A program made the translations under genes and the position numbers. Under the pieces are notes generated by a model. The model saw only the letters and a list, made by a program, of their open reading frames with translations. It was not told the origin of the DNA and searched no databases. DNA of 64,000 nucleotides, from positions 806,001-870,000 of the forward strand of contig CAVYXK010000013.1 of NCBI GenBank assembly GCA_963772445.1. The letters run 5' to 3'. Below are positions 57,400-64,000 of the stretch, piece after piece (position 1 is the stretch's first letter; each line of letters opens with the position of its first letter). Origin of the DNA: CAVYXK01 sp963772445. GTDB taxonomy: Bacteria > Pseudomonadota > Alphaproteobacteria > Acetobacterales > Acetobacteraceae.

Positions 57400-57891
57400 C
57401 GATCCTTTCAAAACCTGCTTGGTCGCTATCGCGATCGGCAGCAGTCTGCGCGGATCGTGTCCGCCGCTGTCGAAGCGCTCGGCAAGGCCAGCCCATGACG
57501 CCTCGGCTGCCAGAGTCGGCGCGAGCGGATCGCGAGCGCGCCTTGCACACTCGGCAGGGACGCCCGCTTTGGCGAGCGCGAGGCGCCGCTGCACGGCGAC
57601 ACAGACCAGCAGGCCGACGCCTTGGCTTGGAGTTGTTTCGGCGCCGGCAGGCCGAAGTAGCCGACATCGCGAAGCGCCCTGTACCGCGGCTGCGGCGGAG
57701 TGCCAAACGCATCGGCAGCCGCGGCCCCAGCGGCGGTGTCGGCCAGCAACGGGCCGAGGCAATCTTGCGTCGCCGGCCGGATCGGCGGCCGTTGCAGCAT
57801 CCATGGCGCAGCGGTCAGTGGCCGTTCCGCACTGATCCTCCCCCTCCGAAGTGGTCCGCCCTGAGTGGCATTGAGCCGGAGCTGGACCGAG
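57400..57891. other. Gap after aminotransferase, no recognisable gene
   Basis: About 490 bases, GC-rich, with frames open on both strands but no family resemblance. The last 60 bases (TGGTCCGCCCTGAGTGGCAT onward) are probably the end of the IS3 element that follows. Confidence 0.4.
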
Positions 57892-58420
57892 ATGGCGAGC
57901 AAGAGACACAAGCCTGAGGAGATCGTGGCCAAGCTACGGCAGGTGGACGTGCTGGTCTCGCTGGCCCGGAGCATGGCCGACGCGATCCGGGCGATCGGCG
58001 TCACGGAGGTGACCTACTACCGCTGGCGCGGGGAGAAGCAGATCTTGTAGGAGGCGGCCAGGGGAAACTACTGAGCCGCGCGCGCCGGTGCACCTACATC
58101 GAGCATGACGGCTGTCTGTCTGCGAGCGCCGCGGGGCGGCGAGGACAAGGAGCGGCTGACGGCCGACCTCACCGTCGTGGGCGCGGAGACCGGCTACATC
58201 GGGCCGGGTAGTTCCTGGGGGAACAGCTATATCGAGAGCTTCGATGCCGGCTGCAGGATGAACTGCTCAAGGAAGGAGGTCTTCTACTTGCTTCGGGAGG
58301 CCCAACTCGTGACCGAAAGCTGGTGCCGGCACTACAATACCGACGCGCACACGCCTCGCTCGGCTTCAGGCCGCCCGCTGGACCACCCGGTGGGGGCCGA
58401 TCACCGCTGCGATACGAAGC
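57892..58420 (+). pseudogene. IS3-family (IS407-like) remnant, internally deleted
   Basis: The OrfA N-terminus MASKRHKPEEIVAKLRQVDV with VTYYRWRGEKQ (helix-turn-helix) ends at a stop at 58050. After a deletion, OrfB C-terminal text appears: ETGYIGPGSSWGNSYIESFD (normally IEPGSPWENGYIESF, with the catalytic Glu changed context), LLREAQLVTESWCRHYN. The body of the integrase core is missing. It sits between the aminotransferase and SnoaL-like genes and may have displaced a cluster gene. Confidence 0.75.
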
Positions 58421-58515
58421 TGGCAGATCGCCCATCGCCCCTTGCCTCAACATATCGGATGACGCAAAAGAGCTCCGCGAGGTATACTATCGCCATATTG
58501 GTGCAGGAGGGGTGG

Positions 58516-59046
58516 ATGGATCGCGTCGTCTCAATCCGTCGAATGATCGAAGAGGGTGAGCAGGCAGACCTCTTCTCTCCGTACGTCGTCAGCAAGAAGC
58601 CGTGGGATCTTGCCGCCAGGCGGGAGGCAAAGGCCGCTGGCCGTGCAACCGCGGCCAAGTTCGATCCCAAGAGCCGGTTCAGCGATCTAAGAATCAGCGT
58701 GTTGGAGGCGGCCGAGCAGGACGACAAGGTCTTCATCCGCTGGCGGCTGCGCGGCAAATGGACAAGTTCGTTCATGGGCCTGAAGCCAAGCGGCCGGGAA
58801 GTTGATATTACTGGCGTTAATACCTACCGGTTCGTGGGCGACAAGATCGTCGAGACGGACGGCGAATTCGATGCGCCGAGCTTCATGCTCCAGGCGCGCG
58901 GCGCGATTAGCTTCGAGGAATGCGTGCGGGCGATGGTCGAGTTCTCGCGTCCGCCGGAGGTCGAGGTCTCCCCGATCCGCGTGGCGGACGCAGCGCGCGC
59001 GGCAAGCACGGCCGCGGCGACAGACAAGACCAAGGCGGAAAGCTGA
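58516..59046 (+). CDS. SnoaL-like (NTF2-fold) protein
   Basis: The ATG at 58516 follows a GGAGGGG ribosome binding site and gives 176 residues; an earlier ATG at 58459 lies in IS-derived sequence and is less likely. The fold is the SnoaL/NTF2 cone: ISVLEAAEQDDKVFIRWRLR, GKWTSSFMGLKPSGREVDIT, GVNTYRFVGDKIVETDGEFD and then a charged, Ala-rich tail. SnoaL proteins cyclise polyketides or act as small hydrolases. No catalytic residue is certain. Confidence 0.72.
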   Translation: MDRVVSIRRMIEEGEQADLFSPYVVSKKPWDLAARREAKAAGRATAAKFDPKSRFSDLRISVLEAAEQDDKVFIRWRLRGKWTSSFMGLKPSGREVDITGVNTYRFVGDKIVETDGEFDAPSFMLQARGAISFEECVRAMVEFSRPPEVEVSPIRVADAARAASTAAATDKTKAES

Positions 59047-59332
59047 CCGTAGGCTCAGCGCCTCGCGACGATCAGCGCCGGATGAACGCTACCGCGCTCG
59101 TGTCCGATCGCCGCCGCTGCCGCGCGTCTCGAACAGCCGCTCGTATTAGGCGGCGCCGAAGACCTGCTGGCCGCAATGGACCGAGCAGCCGCGACCGCCG
59201 TTCGATGACCTGCGCGACGCCGGACGGGCTTGCCACACCGCCTCCCAGTCCTGGAGCCGCGCAAAAAGCAGGCGGTGAAAAGCGGCCTGATTTGCGTACT
59301 CCGACGCGCCTTTGGGGCACCCATCGCCCGGC
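59047..59332. other. Convergent gap
   Basis: 285 bases between the ends of the SnoaL-like and diiron genes. Nothing coding is recognised, and there is no clear T-tract terminator. Confidence 0.4.
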
Positions 59333-60304
59333 CTACATGATGCGCGACGCCCGCCACGCAGCGCTGGCGGCGAAGCTTTGGATTTCCTTGGTGGAGCTGC
59401 CGATCACCTTCAGCCGGCGCGACAGCGCAGAGAGCGCCACGTAGTTCAGTTGCGGGCTCGGGTAGTCGAGGAACTCGCACGGATCGAGCCCGTCGCACAC
59501 CGCGAGTCCGCCCTCGATGAACACCGACGCGGCCACCGGCAGCAGCTCCGTCACCGTACGCTGCACGATCTGGCCATAGCGCGCGTCCGCCTGGCATTTC
59601 TCGCGCAAATACCAGGTACCCCAGGCGACGTGCCGCACCTCGTCGCGCCGGACCAGGCGCAGCCCTCCGGCGATGCCCGGCAGGAATTTGTGCCTGTTGC
59701 AGAAGTCGATGACGAAGTGCAGCCCGGTCATGCCGAGCATGCCTTCCACGATCAGGTGGTAGATCGACACCGCCTCGACCTTCGCCGATAGGTCCCGTGG
59801 ATCGGTGCGCAGCCGGTCCATGGCCTGCGCGAGGCGGCGGTCGAACAGCTCGGTGAAAGCCTCGTTGCAGCGCTTGCGGGCGTCGTGAATTGCGCTGGCA
59901 GCAGCCTGCGGTTCCGGCATGAACACTTCGCGCCAGAAACGCTCGAAGAATTGCATATGCCGTGCCTCGTCGGCCTGCTGCGTCGCGAGGAACGCCCTTT
60001 CCTGGTCGTCCTCCGCGGCAATGATGACCGGGGCGAGCAGGCTGGCCACTCTTTCCTCGGAGGCGAAGAACGGCGCCATGCTGCGGATCAGCATGGCCCG
60101 GCGATCATGCTCGAGCGCGAGCCAGTCGCGCTGGTCCTGCGCGAAATCGAGCGCGCCGACAGACCATGGCTGGCGTTCCCACAGAAAATAAAGCCGGCGA
60201 GGGAGCGAGGGTCTCGTGCGCCTGCTCAGCGCCGCGTTGTCGATCGGGCGCTCGCCGCGTTCGGTTTTGGCAAGAGGATGCATCACCGCCATGCTCCTTG
60301 GCAT
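59333..60304 (-). CDS. R2-like diiron (ferritin-like) oxidase
   Basis: A 323-residue protein with the ribonucleotide reductase R2/R2lox-type ligand set in a four-helix bundle: Glu84 in ASEERVA, Glu113 and His116 in ADEARHMQFFERFW, Glu187 in YHLIVEGMLGM (Glu176 is an alternative), and Glu222 and His225 in RRDEVRHVAWGTWYL. The C-terminal tail needed for radical transfer to R1 is not obvious, and no R1 (NrdA) is nearby. It is more likely a substrate-oxidising member such as R2lox than a reductase subunit. A GGAGGAGG ribosome binding site fixes the start at 60304. It is divergent from the nucleotidyltransferase gene with 191 bases between. Confidence 0.85.
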   Translation of the reverse strand: MPRSMAVMHPLAKTERGERPIDNAALSRRTRPSLPRRLYFLWERQPWSVGALDFAQDQRDWLALEHDRRAMLIRSMAPFFASEERVASLLAPVIIAAEDDQERAFLATQQADEARHMQFFERFWREVFMPEPQAAASAIHDARKRCNEAFTELFDRRLAQAMDRLRTDPRDLSAKVEAVSIYHLIVEGMLGMTGLHFVIDFCNRHKFLPGIAGGLRLVRRDEVRHVAWGTWYLREKCQADARYGQIVQRTVTELLPVAASVFIEGGLAVCDGLDPCEFLDYPSPQLNYVALSALSRRLKVIGSSTKEIQSFAASAAWRASRIM

Positions 60305-60495
60305 ACGCTGCCTCCTCCAGACTAAGCAGCCGCAAGACCTCTGGGGAAGCGCAAAAGTCCGAGCGTGCGGATGGCGGAGAAGGAACTGCCGGAATTGCGG
60401 CCCTCACGGCGCTGCTGTAGCATCACATCCCGGTACGGAAAGCGGAAGCCGCCGCAGGTCGTCCCGGAAAGTCGGCCAACGGGAGGTGCGGTGCG

Positions 60496-61515
60496 ATGGA
60501 GATGGACGCCTCCGAACACCTGTCTAAGCGGCTGGACAACTTCCTCGCTTCGCGCGCGATGAGCCGCGAGACGGTGCTTGTCTCGGTCGACGAGCCGTTC
60601 GGCCGGCCACTTCTCGTCGTGGCGGCCGGATCGATCCTGCAAGGTGTCGGCAACGCGCGTAGCGACCTCGACATCATCGTTGTCGTCGAGCGCAAGGTTT
60701 CGCGGCTGCCGCTCGCGTCCTACGCGCAATCGGTGCTGATCGATCCGAAATACTTCGATGTGGCCGAGGCAGAGGGCTGGCCTTCTGCCATCCGCGATTC
60801 GCCTTGGCCTCCCATCGGGCATATCGAGCTGGCACGGTGGGGCCAGCGCTGGGAGCGGCTGCTCTACGCGACGCGGTTCGCCTACGGCCTGCCGTTGCTT
60901 GCTCGTGACGGATGGGACCGCTGGATGGACGTGTTCCGTGAGCCCTGGCTGATCACACAGGTCTGCCACTGGTGGCGCGTCGAGGCGGTGCGCAGGCGGA
61001 TAGCGGCGCGCTGGCTCATCGGCCGCAAGCCAATGCTCGCCGCACAGCGTCAGCTTGAGGCCGTGCTAGCCGTCCTTGAGAGCCGGGCGGCGGCAGCGGG
61101 GCATCATTTCTTTGGCCCTAAATGGCTCTCGGAAAAGCTTCGCGCCATGGAAGACAAGGATGGGCTTGCGATTCTTGGCGCGATCATGCGCGGGCCGACG
61201 CGCGAAGCCGAGGTGGCGGCTTACATCGAGCGGTGCGAAGCGCTGTTGGACAGGCTTGGCATTGGCGGGGATGATGATGGCCTTGTCGCCTACCTATCCT
61301 ACCTGCCGGGCACTCAGGTCGAGGCGCGTCATGGGCAGATCGTGGTGAGCCGCGGCAATCTGCGCAGCGTGGCGTGCCGCGACAGCGCGGTCCCTCGCGG
61401 CAATTCTGGCGCGCCGTTGTGGCAAGGCGGGATCACTGCACATCCGCCACCCGCGTTGCTCAGTCTGTTCGCCGCGGACATGATGTGGGTCTCGATCGGG
61501 GCGAGGCCAGTGTGA
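60496..61515 (+). CDS. Pol-beta-fold nucleotidyltransferase
   Basis: A 339-residue protein. The minimal nucleotidyltransferase motif is present as AAGSILQGVGNARSDLDIIV: Gly45-Ser46 and Asp57/Asp59. The third acidic residue is not certain. A helical C-terminal domain (residues 150-260) and an extra tail follow. Such enzymes adenylylate proteins, antibiotics or small acids. The GGGAGG ribosome binding site is clear. It is followed by a coupled helical partner (TGATG) and two radical SAM genes, so it is probably part of the same pathway and not a toxin. Confidence 0.8.
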   Translation: MEMDASEHLSKRLDNFLASRAMSRETVLVSVDEPFGRPLLVVAAGSILQGVGNARSDLDIIVVVERKVSRLPLASYAQSVLIDPKYFDVAEAEGWPSAIRDSPWPPIGHIELARWGQRWERLLYATRFAYGLPLLARDGWDRWMDVFREPWLITQVCHWWRVEAVRRRIAARWLIGRKPMLAAQRQLEAVLAVLESRAAAAGHHFFGPKWLSEKLRAMEDKDGLAILGAIMRGPTREAEVAAYIERCEALLDRLGIGGDDDGLVAYLSYLPGTQVEARHGQIVVSRGNLRSVACRDSAVPRGNSGAPLWQGGITAHPPPALLSLFAADMMWVSIGARPV

Positions 61516-62048
61516 TGCCGGCTCCCGAAGCGGTCCGCGCGGCTGCATTGGGCGCTTACGGCGCTTTGCGTTTCCTGCGGCGCGTCCAGGCTGGGCTCGC
61601 GGATATCGAGGGCGCGCTCGCCCATGGCCAATACGGCGTCGCGGCCTATATGGCGCGAACCGTCGCGCTGCTTTGCCTGTCGATCCGGTCCCTTGCGCAT
61701 GGGGCTGACATCGACCTCGACGAGGAGTCGGTATCGTTTGATTACTTTGATCGCGTCCCTGCCGACGAGGTGGCCGCCGCAATGGAGCTTGCGAACGGGG
61801 CGCTGGCGATTAATGACCCAACCGCGACGGCTTGGCTGGATGCGTTCCGCGCTTACGTTGCTGACACCGAGCGCCTGCTCGGCTACGACAGCCCCCTTCC
61901 GCTCCTGCGATCGCCGGAGGGGGCGTTCGGCCTGATCGGCCTCGCCCGACGATGGACGCCGATCCTGGACGCACTTGACCTTCCCTCGGTCCTGCCCTCT
62001 CGATGGGTGATGGCGTCGAAGCCGCCCGAGCCGAACCCGGCCGATTGA
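61515..62048 (+). CDS. Helical partner of the nucleotidyltransferase
   Basis: A 177-residue protein whose ATG overlaps the previous stop (TGATG). Mostly alpha-helical: APEAVRAAALGAYGALRFLR, AHGQYGVAAYMARTVALLCL, PTATAWLDAFRAYVADTERL. It is shaped like the helical partners that bind nucleotidyltransferases, but there is no HEPN RX4-6H motif, so a toxin role is unlikely. No family recognised. It may hold the substrate or regulate the enzyme. Confidence 0.7.
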   Translation: MPAPEAVRAAALGAYGALRFLRRVQAGLADIEGALAHGQYGVAAYMARTVALLCLSIRSLAHGADIDLDEESVSFDYFDRVPADEVAAAMELANGALAINDPTATAWLDAFRAYVADTERLLGYDSPLPLLRSPEGAFGLIGLARRWTPILDALDLPSVLPSRWVMASKPPEPNPAD

Positions 62049-62076
62049 GCTTCGGTATGCCGCCAATCGACAACCA

Positions 62077-62982
62077 ATGGGCCTTGACCTCTATCTGCGG
62101 GGCGGTCACAGTGCGGTTGGCTCCGTGCCGTGCAGCGCAGGTCCCTACTATCTTTGCGGGCGGCATATGCAACATCTCGCTATTCGTCACGTCCAAGCGC
62201 AGACGATTAGTTGGTGCAACCGCAGTTGCGTCTTTTGCCCGAGCCAGAAGTTCGACATCGAGCGCGTCCTGATGTCGCGCGCCTGTTATGAGCGCATCCT
62301 CCACGAACTGCGCGCATGCGGCTTCAGGGGGCGGTTCTCGCCCTACCTGAACAATGAGTCGTTACTCGACAGGCGTTTGGTCGAATTCGTCGCTTTGGCC
62401 CGCGCGCAGCTGCCAGGGTCGGTCCTGTTCATTGCGACAAACGGCGATGCGCTCACCATCGGGCGCGCGATCGATCTGTTTGAGGCCGGCCTCGATCGCA
62501 TCACGATCAATTGCTACGATGACCGCGGCGGCCGCGTCGCCCGGATGCAGGCGATGGCGAGTGAGCTGAGCCGCCGCGTTCCCGGCCTGTACTACACCGA
62601 GGCCTCCACTTTCGAGGCGATGGTGAGCCTTCCCGTTGACGGGCCGGTCAGGCGGGTGGTCTGCGTGCGCGACTGCAGGGAGTTCCAAATCGAAGATATG
62701 CACAACATCGCTGGAAACGTGCCGGGCGCCGCGATTCCGGTAGCCCCCCTGCGGCTTCCCTGCTATCGCCCGTTCGAGCAGCTGCACGTCCGCTACAACG
62801 GCGATGTGGTCCTGTGCCACTGCGACTGGAAGGGGGAGGTGGTGTTCGGCAACATCAACGAACAGTCGCTGCCGGAAATCTACAACGGAGCGGTCGCGCA
62901 GGGGTATCGGGAGCGGCTGGCGCGCCATGACCGTAGCGGCAGATTGTGCGCGCAGTGCGATTTTCCGGGCGTGCTCAATTGA
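62077..62982 (+). CDS. Radical SAM/SPASM-like enzyme 1
   Basis: Cys47, Cys51 and Cys54 in WCNRSCVFCPSQ form the SAM-binding [4Fe-4S] site. The TIM-barrel follows: FSPYLNNESLLDRRLVEFVA (position of the GGEP-like loop, here NNES), FIATNGDALTIG, LDRITINCYDD. The C-terminal SPASM/twitch cysteines are in LPCYRPF, VVLCHCDWKG and RLCAQCDF. The start at 62077 has no clear ribosome binding site; the ATG at 62167 (MQHLAIRHVQAQTIS) is an alternative that still includes the cluster. Overlaps the next gene by one base. Substrate unknown. Confidence 0.88.
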   Translation: MGLDLYLRGGHSAVGSVPCSAGPYYLCGRHMQHLAIRHVQAQTISWCNRSCVFCPSQKFDIERVLMSRACYERILHELRACGFRGRFSPYLNNESLLDRRLVEFVALARAQLPGSVLFIATNGDALTIGRAIDLFEAGLDRITINCYDDRGGRVARMQAMASELSRRVPGLYYTEASTFEAMVSLPVDGPVRRVVCVRDCREFQIEDMHNIAGNVPGAAIPVAPLRLPCYRPFEQLHVRYNGDVVLCHCDWKGEVVFGNINEQSLPEIYNGAVAQGYRERLARHDRSGRLCAQCDFPGVLN

Positions 62983-63953
62983 TGGATAGTCACGTTCCGG
63001 CCGGCGCAACAGACGCCACGCCCGACAACGACGCAATCGAGATGTATCTGACTCGACCGTGCCACATGATCGTGGAAGCCGCGTCGCGTTGCAACTTTCT
63101 GTGTCCGCTTTGCCTTTGGACACGGAACAGGCGCCACGGCTACCTGGACTTGGAGACGTTCGCGCGCTTCGCTGATCAGGCCGCGCCAATGCTTAGGCGC
63201 CTGTGCTTCGCCGGGCGGGGGGAGCCGACGCTCAACCCGGACCTCTATCGGATCCTGAAGAAATCGGTTGATTGCGGGATAGTCACCGATCTCGCCACCA
63301 ACGGATCGAGCCTGCTGGCCAACGTCGATGCCATTCTGGATTCGGGGATCGATTATGTGAACGTTTCCATCGAAGCCGACAATGCCGAGGACTATGCGCG
63401 TTACCGCGTCAATGGGGACTTCGCGTCGGTCACCGCTGGCATGGCGCGCCTCGCGGCGGAGAAGCAGCGGCGCGGCCTGAAGAAGCCAGGCCTGCGGACA
63501 TGCTCCGTCATTTTCAACTTTAATGAGGACTGCCTTGCGCAACTACGCGGTTACTTCGCTGGACTCGGCTTTGAGGGCTTCATTTTTAAGTCGGCGCATC
63601 TCGGCCACGGCTTGCTGGCAGAAACCGAGGAGGTGCTCTCGAGCCGCTGGTTGCCGCACAACGCGTCGAAACGCCGCAGCCAATACAACGGATTCGACGC
63701 CGGCCGGTTCACCTGCGGCTTTCTACAGCGCGGACATCTGCTTTGGAACGGCGACGTTTGCCGCTGCGCCATCGACCATCAGACCATGGTCGCGGGCAAC
63801 ATCAACCGGGAAAGCTTTGAGGAAATCTGGACAGGTCGGCGCAGCAGGGACATCGTCCGCCAGGTGATCGCCGGAGAGTTCGCCAAGTGCGCGAAATGCT
63901 CCTTCTCCGGGCGGCACATGGAGGAGTCGGGCAGCTCCATCTACTTGATCTGA
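62982..63953 (+). CDS. Radical SAM/SPASM-like enzyme 2
   Basis: An intact 323-residue enzyme starting MDSHVPAGATDATPDNDAIE. The [4Fe-4S] motif is CNFLCPLC (Cys37, Cys41, Cys44), then LCFAGRGEPTLNPDL (GGEP-like), VTDLATNGSSL and VNVSIEADNAEDYARY. The SPASM domain carries cysteines in FTCGFLQRGHLLWNGDVCRC, NINRESFEEIW and CAKCSF near the C-terminus. It is a diverged relative of the previous gene and starts on its stop codon (TGATG). Peptide modification is the usual job of SPASM enzymes, but no precursor peptide gene is visible in the window. Confidence 0.9.
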   Translation: MDSHVPAGATDATPDNDAIEMYLTRPCHMIVEAASRCNFLCPLCLWTRNRRHGYLDLETFARFADQAAPMLRRLCFAGRGEPTLNPDLYRILKKSVDCGIVTDLATNGSSLLANVDAILDSGIDYVNVSIEADNAEDYARYRVNGDFASVTAGMARLAAEKQRRGLKKPGLRTCSVIFNFNEDCLAQLRGYFAGLGFEGFIFKSAHLGHGLLAETEEVLSSRWLPHNASKRRSQYNGFDAGRFTCGFLQRGHLLWNGDVCRCAIDHQTMVAGNINRESFEEIWTGRRSRDIVRQVIAGEFAKCAKCSFSGRHMEESGSSIYLI

Positions 63954-63978
63954 CGATGTGCAGTCGCGCTCTGCCACA

Positions 63979-64000
63979 ATGAGGATCGTCTATATCAGCT
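63979..64000 (+). CDS. Start of a further rightward gene, cut by the window
   Basis: Only MRIVYIS is visible, 25 bases after the second radical SAM gene on the same strand. It suits the beginning of a Rossmann-type protein such as a glycosyltransferase or B12-binding radical SAM enzyme, but seven residues cannot decide. It shows that the cluster continues beyond the window. Confidence 0.45.

Noticed and set aside
59333..60304. The diiron protein as a ribonucleotide reductase beta subunit.
   Set aside because: No alpha subunit nearby, no clear C-terminal radical-transfer tail, and a biosynthetic neighbourhood; it is called R2-like instead.
60496..62048. The nucleotidyltransferase and its helical partner as an MNT-HEPN toxin-antitoxin pair.
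   Set aside because: The partner lacks the HEPN RX4-6H motif, both proteins are larger than the usual pair, and they are coupled to biosynthetic genes.

Overview
The window is high-GC alphaproteobacterial chromosome, most like an acidophilic or soil Acetobacteraceae/Rhodospirillales member. The basis is the trpE-ppiD-tpiA-secG-pyrG block (43.9-50.3 kb), a Cox-type molybdenum hydroxylase operon, and the many alphaproteobacterial IS families (ISAzo13, ISL3, ISNCY, IS1634, IS3). This is inference from gene content; no rRNA gene or intact tRNA is visible.

Layout. 0-3.4 kb: a GFA-family protein cut by the window edge, intact glutathione reductase, remnants of an MFS exporter, a sugar nucleotidyltransferase and a PhyH dioxygenase, then a vapBC pair. 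3.7-12.6 kb: a decayed integrative island with a broken P4-type integrase, an intact transposase with a DUF6788 companion, a frameshifted HerA ATPase and short repeats at both ends. 12.7-18.0 kb: a form II coxSLM operon (S and L frameshifted, M intact) and a broken FAD amine oxidoreductase. 18-31 kb: a cell-surface glycan locus with a GT2 gene split by an ISAzo13 element, a beta-helix protein, and a leftward operon of UDP-glucuronate decarboxylase followed by two diverged copies of a [GT4-deacetylase fusion + GT4] module, one copy carrying a racemase. 31-43 kb: RraA-like protein, a broken BrnT toxin with its HTH antitoxin, a frameshifted molybdopterin oxidoreductase, an internally deleted ISNCY element, a PIN-like/HEPN pair, and a patchwork of truncated IS and recombinase genes. 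43.1-50.3 kb: a small gene behind a near-ideal promoter, then the intact housekeeping block. 50.3-52.9 kb: group II intron maturase debris and a decayed unknown gene.

52.9-64 kb is the most interesting part: an apparently intact cluster with no described counterpart that I recognise. It encodes an acyl-ACP reductase (AAR)-like protein, DUF1326, DUF169, an SRPBCC cyclase-like protein, a class III aminotransferase, a SnoaL-like protein, an R2-like diiron oxidase (plus a decayed second copy), a nucleotidyltransferase, a helical partner and two radical SAM/SPASM enzymes. An aldehyde made by the AAR homologue could be aminated by the transaminase or oxidised by the diiron enzyme; this is inference.

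About twenty genes in the window carry small frameshifts or stops. The housekeeping block and the 52.9-64 kb genes carry none, which favours real genome decay over uniform sequencing error and suggests that the cluster is under selection.
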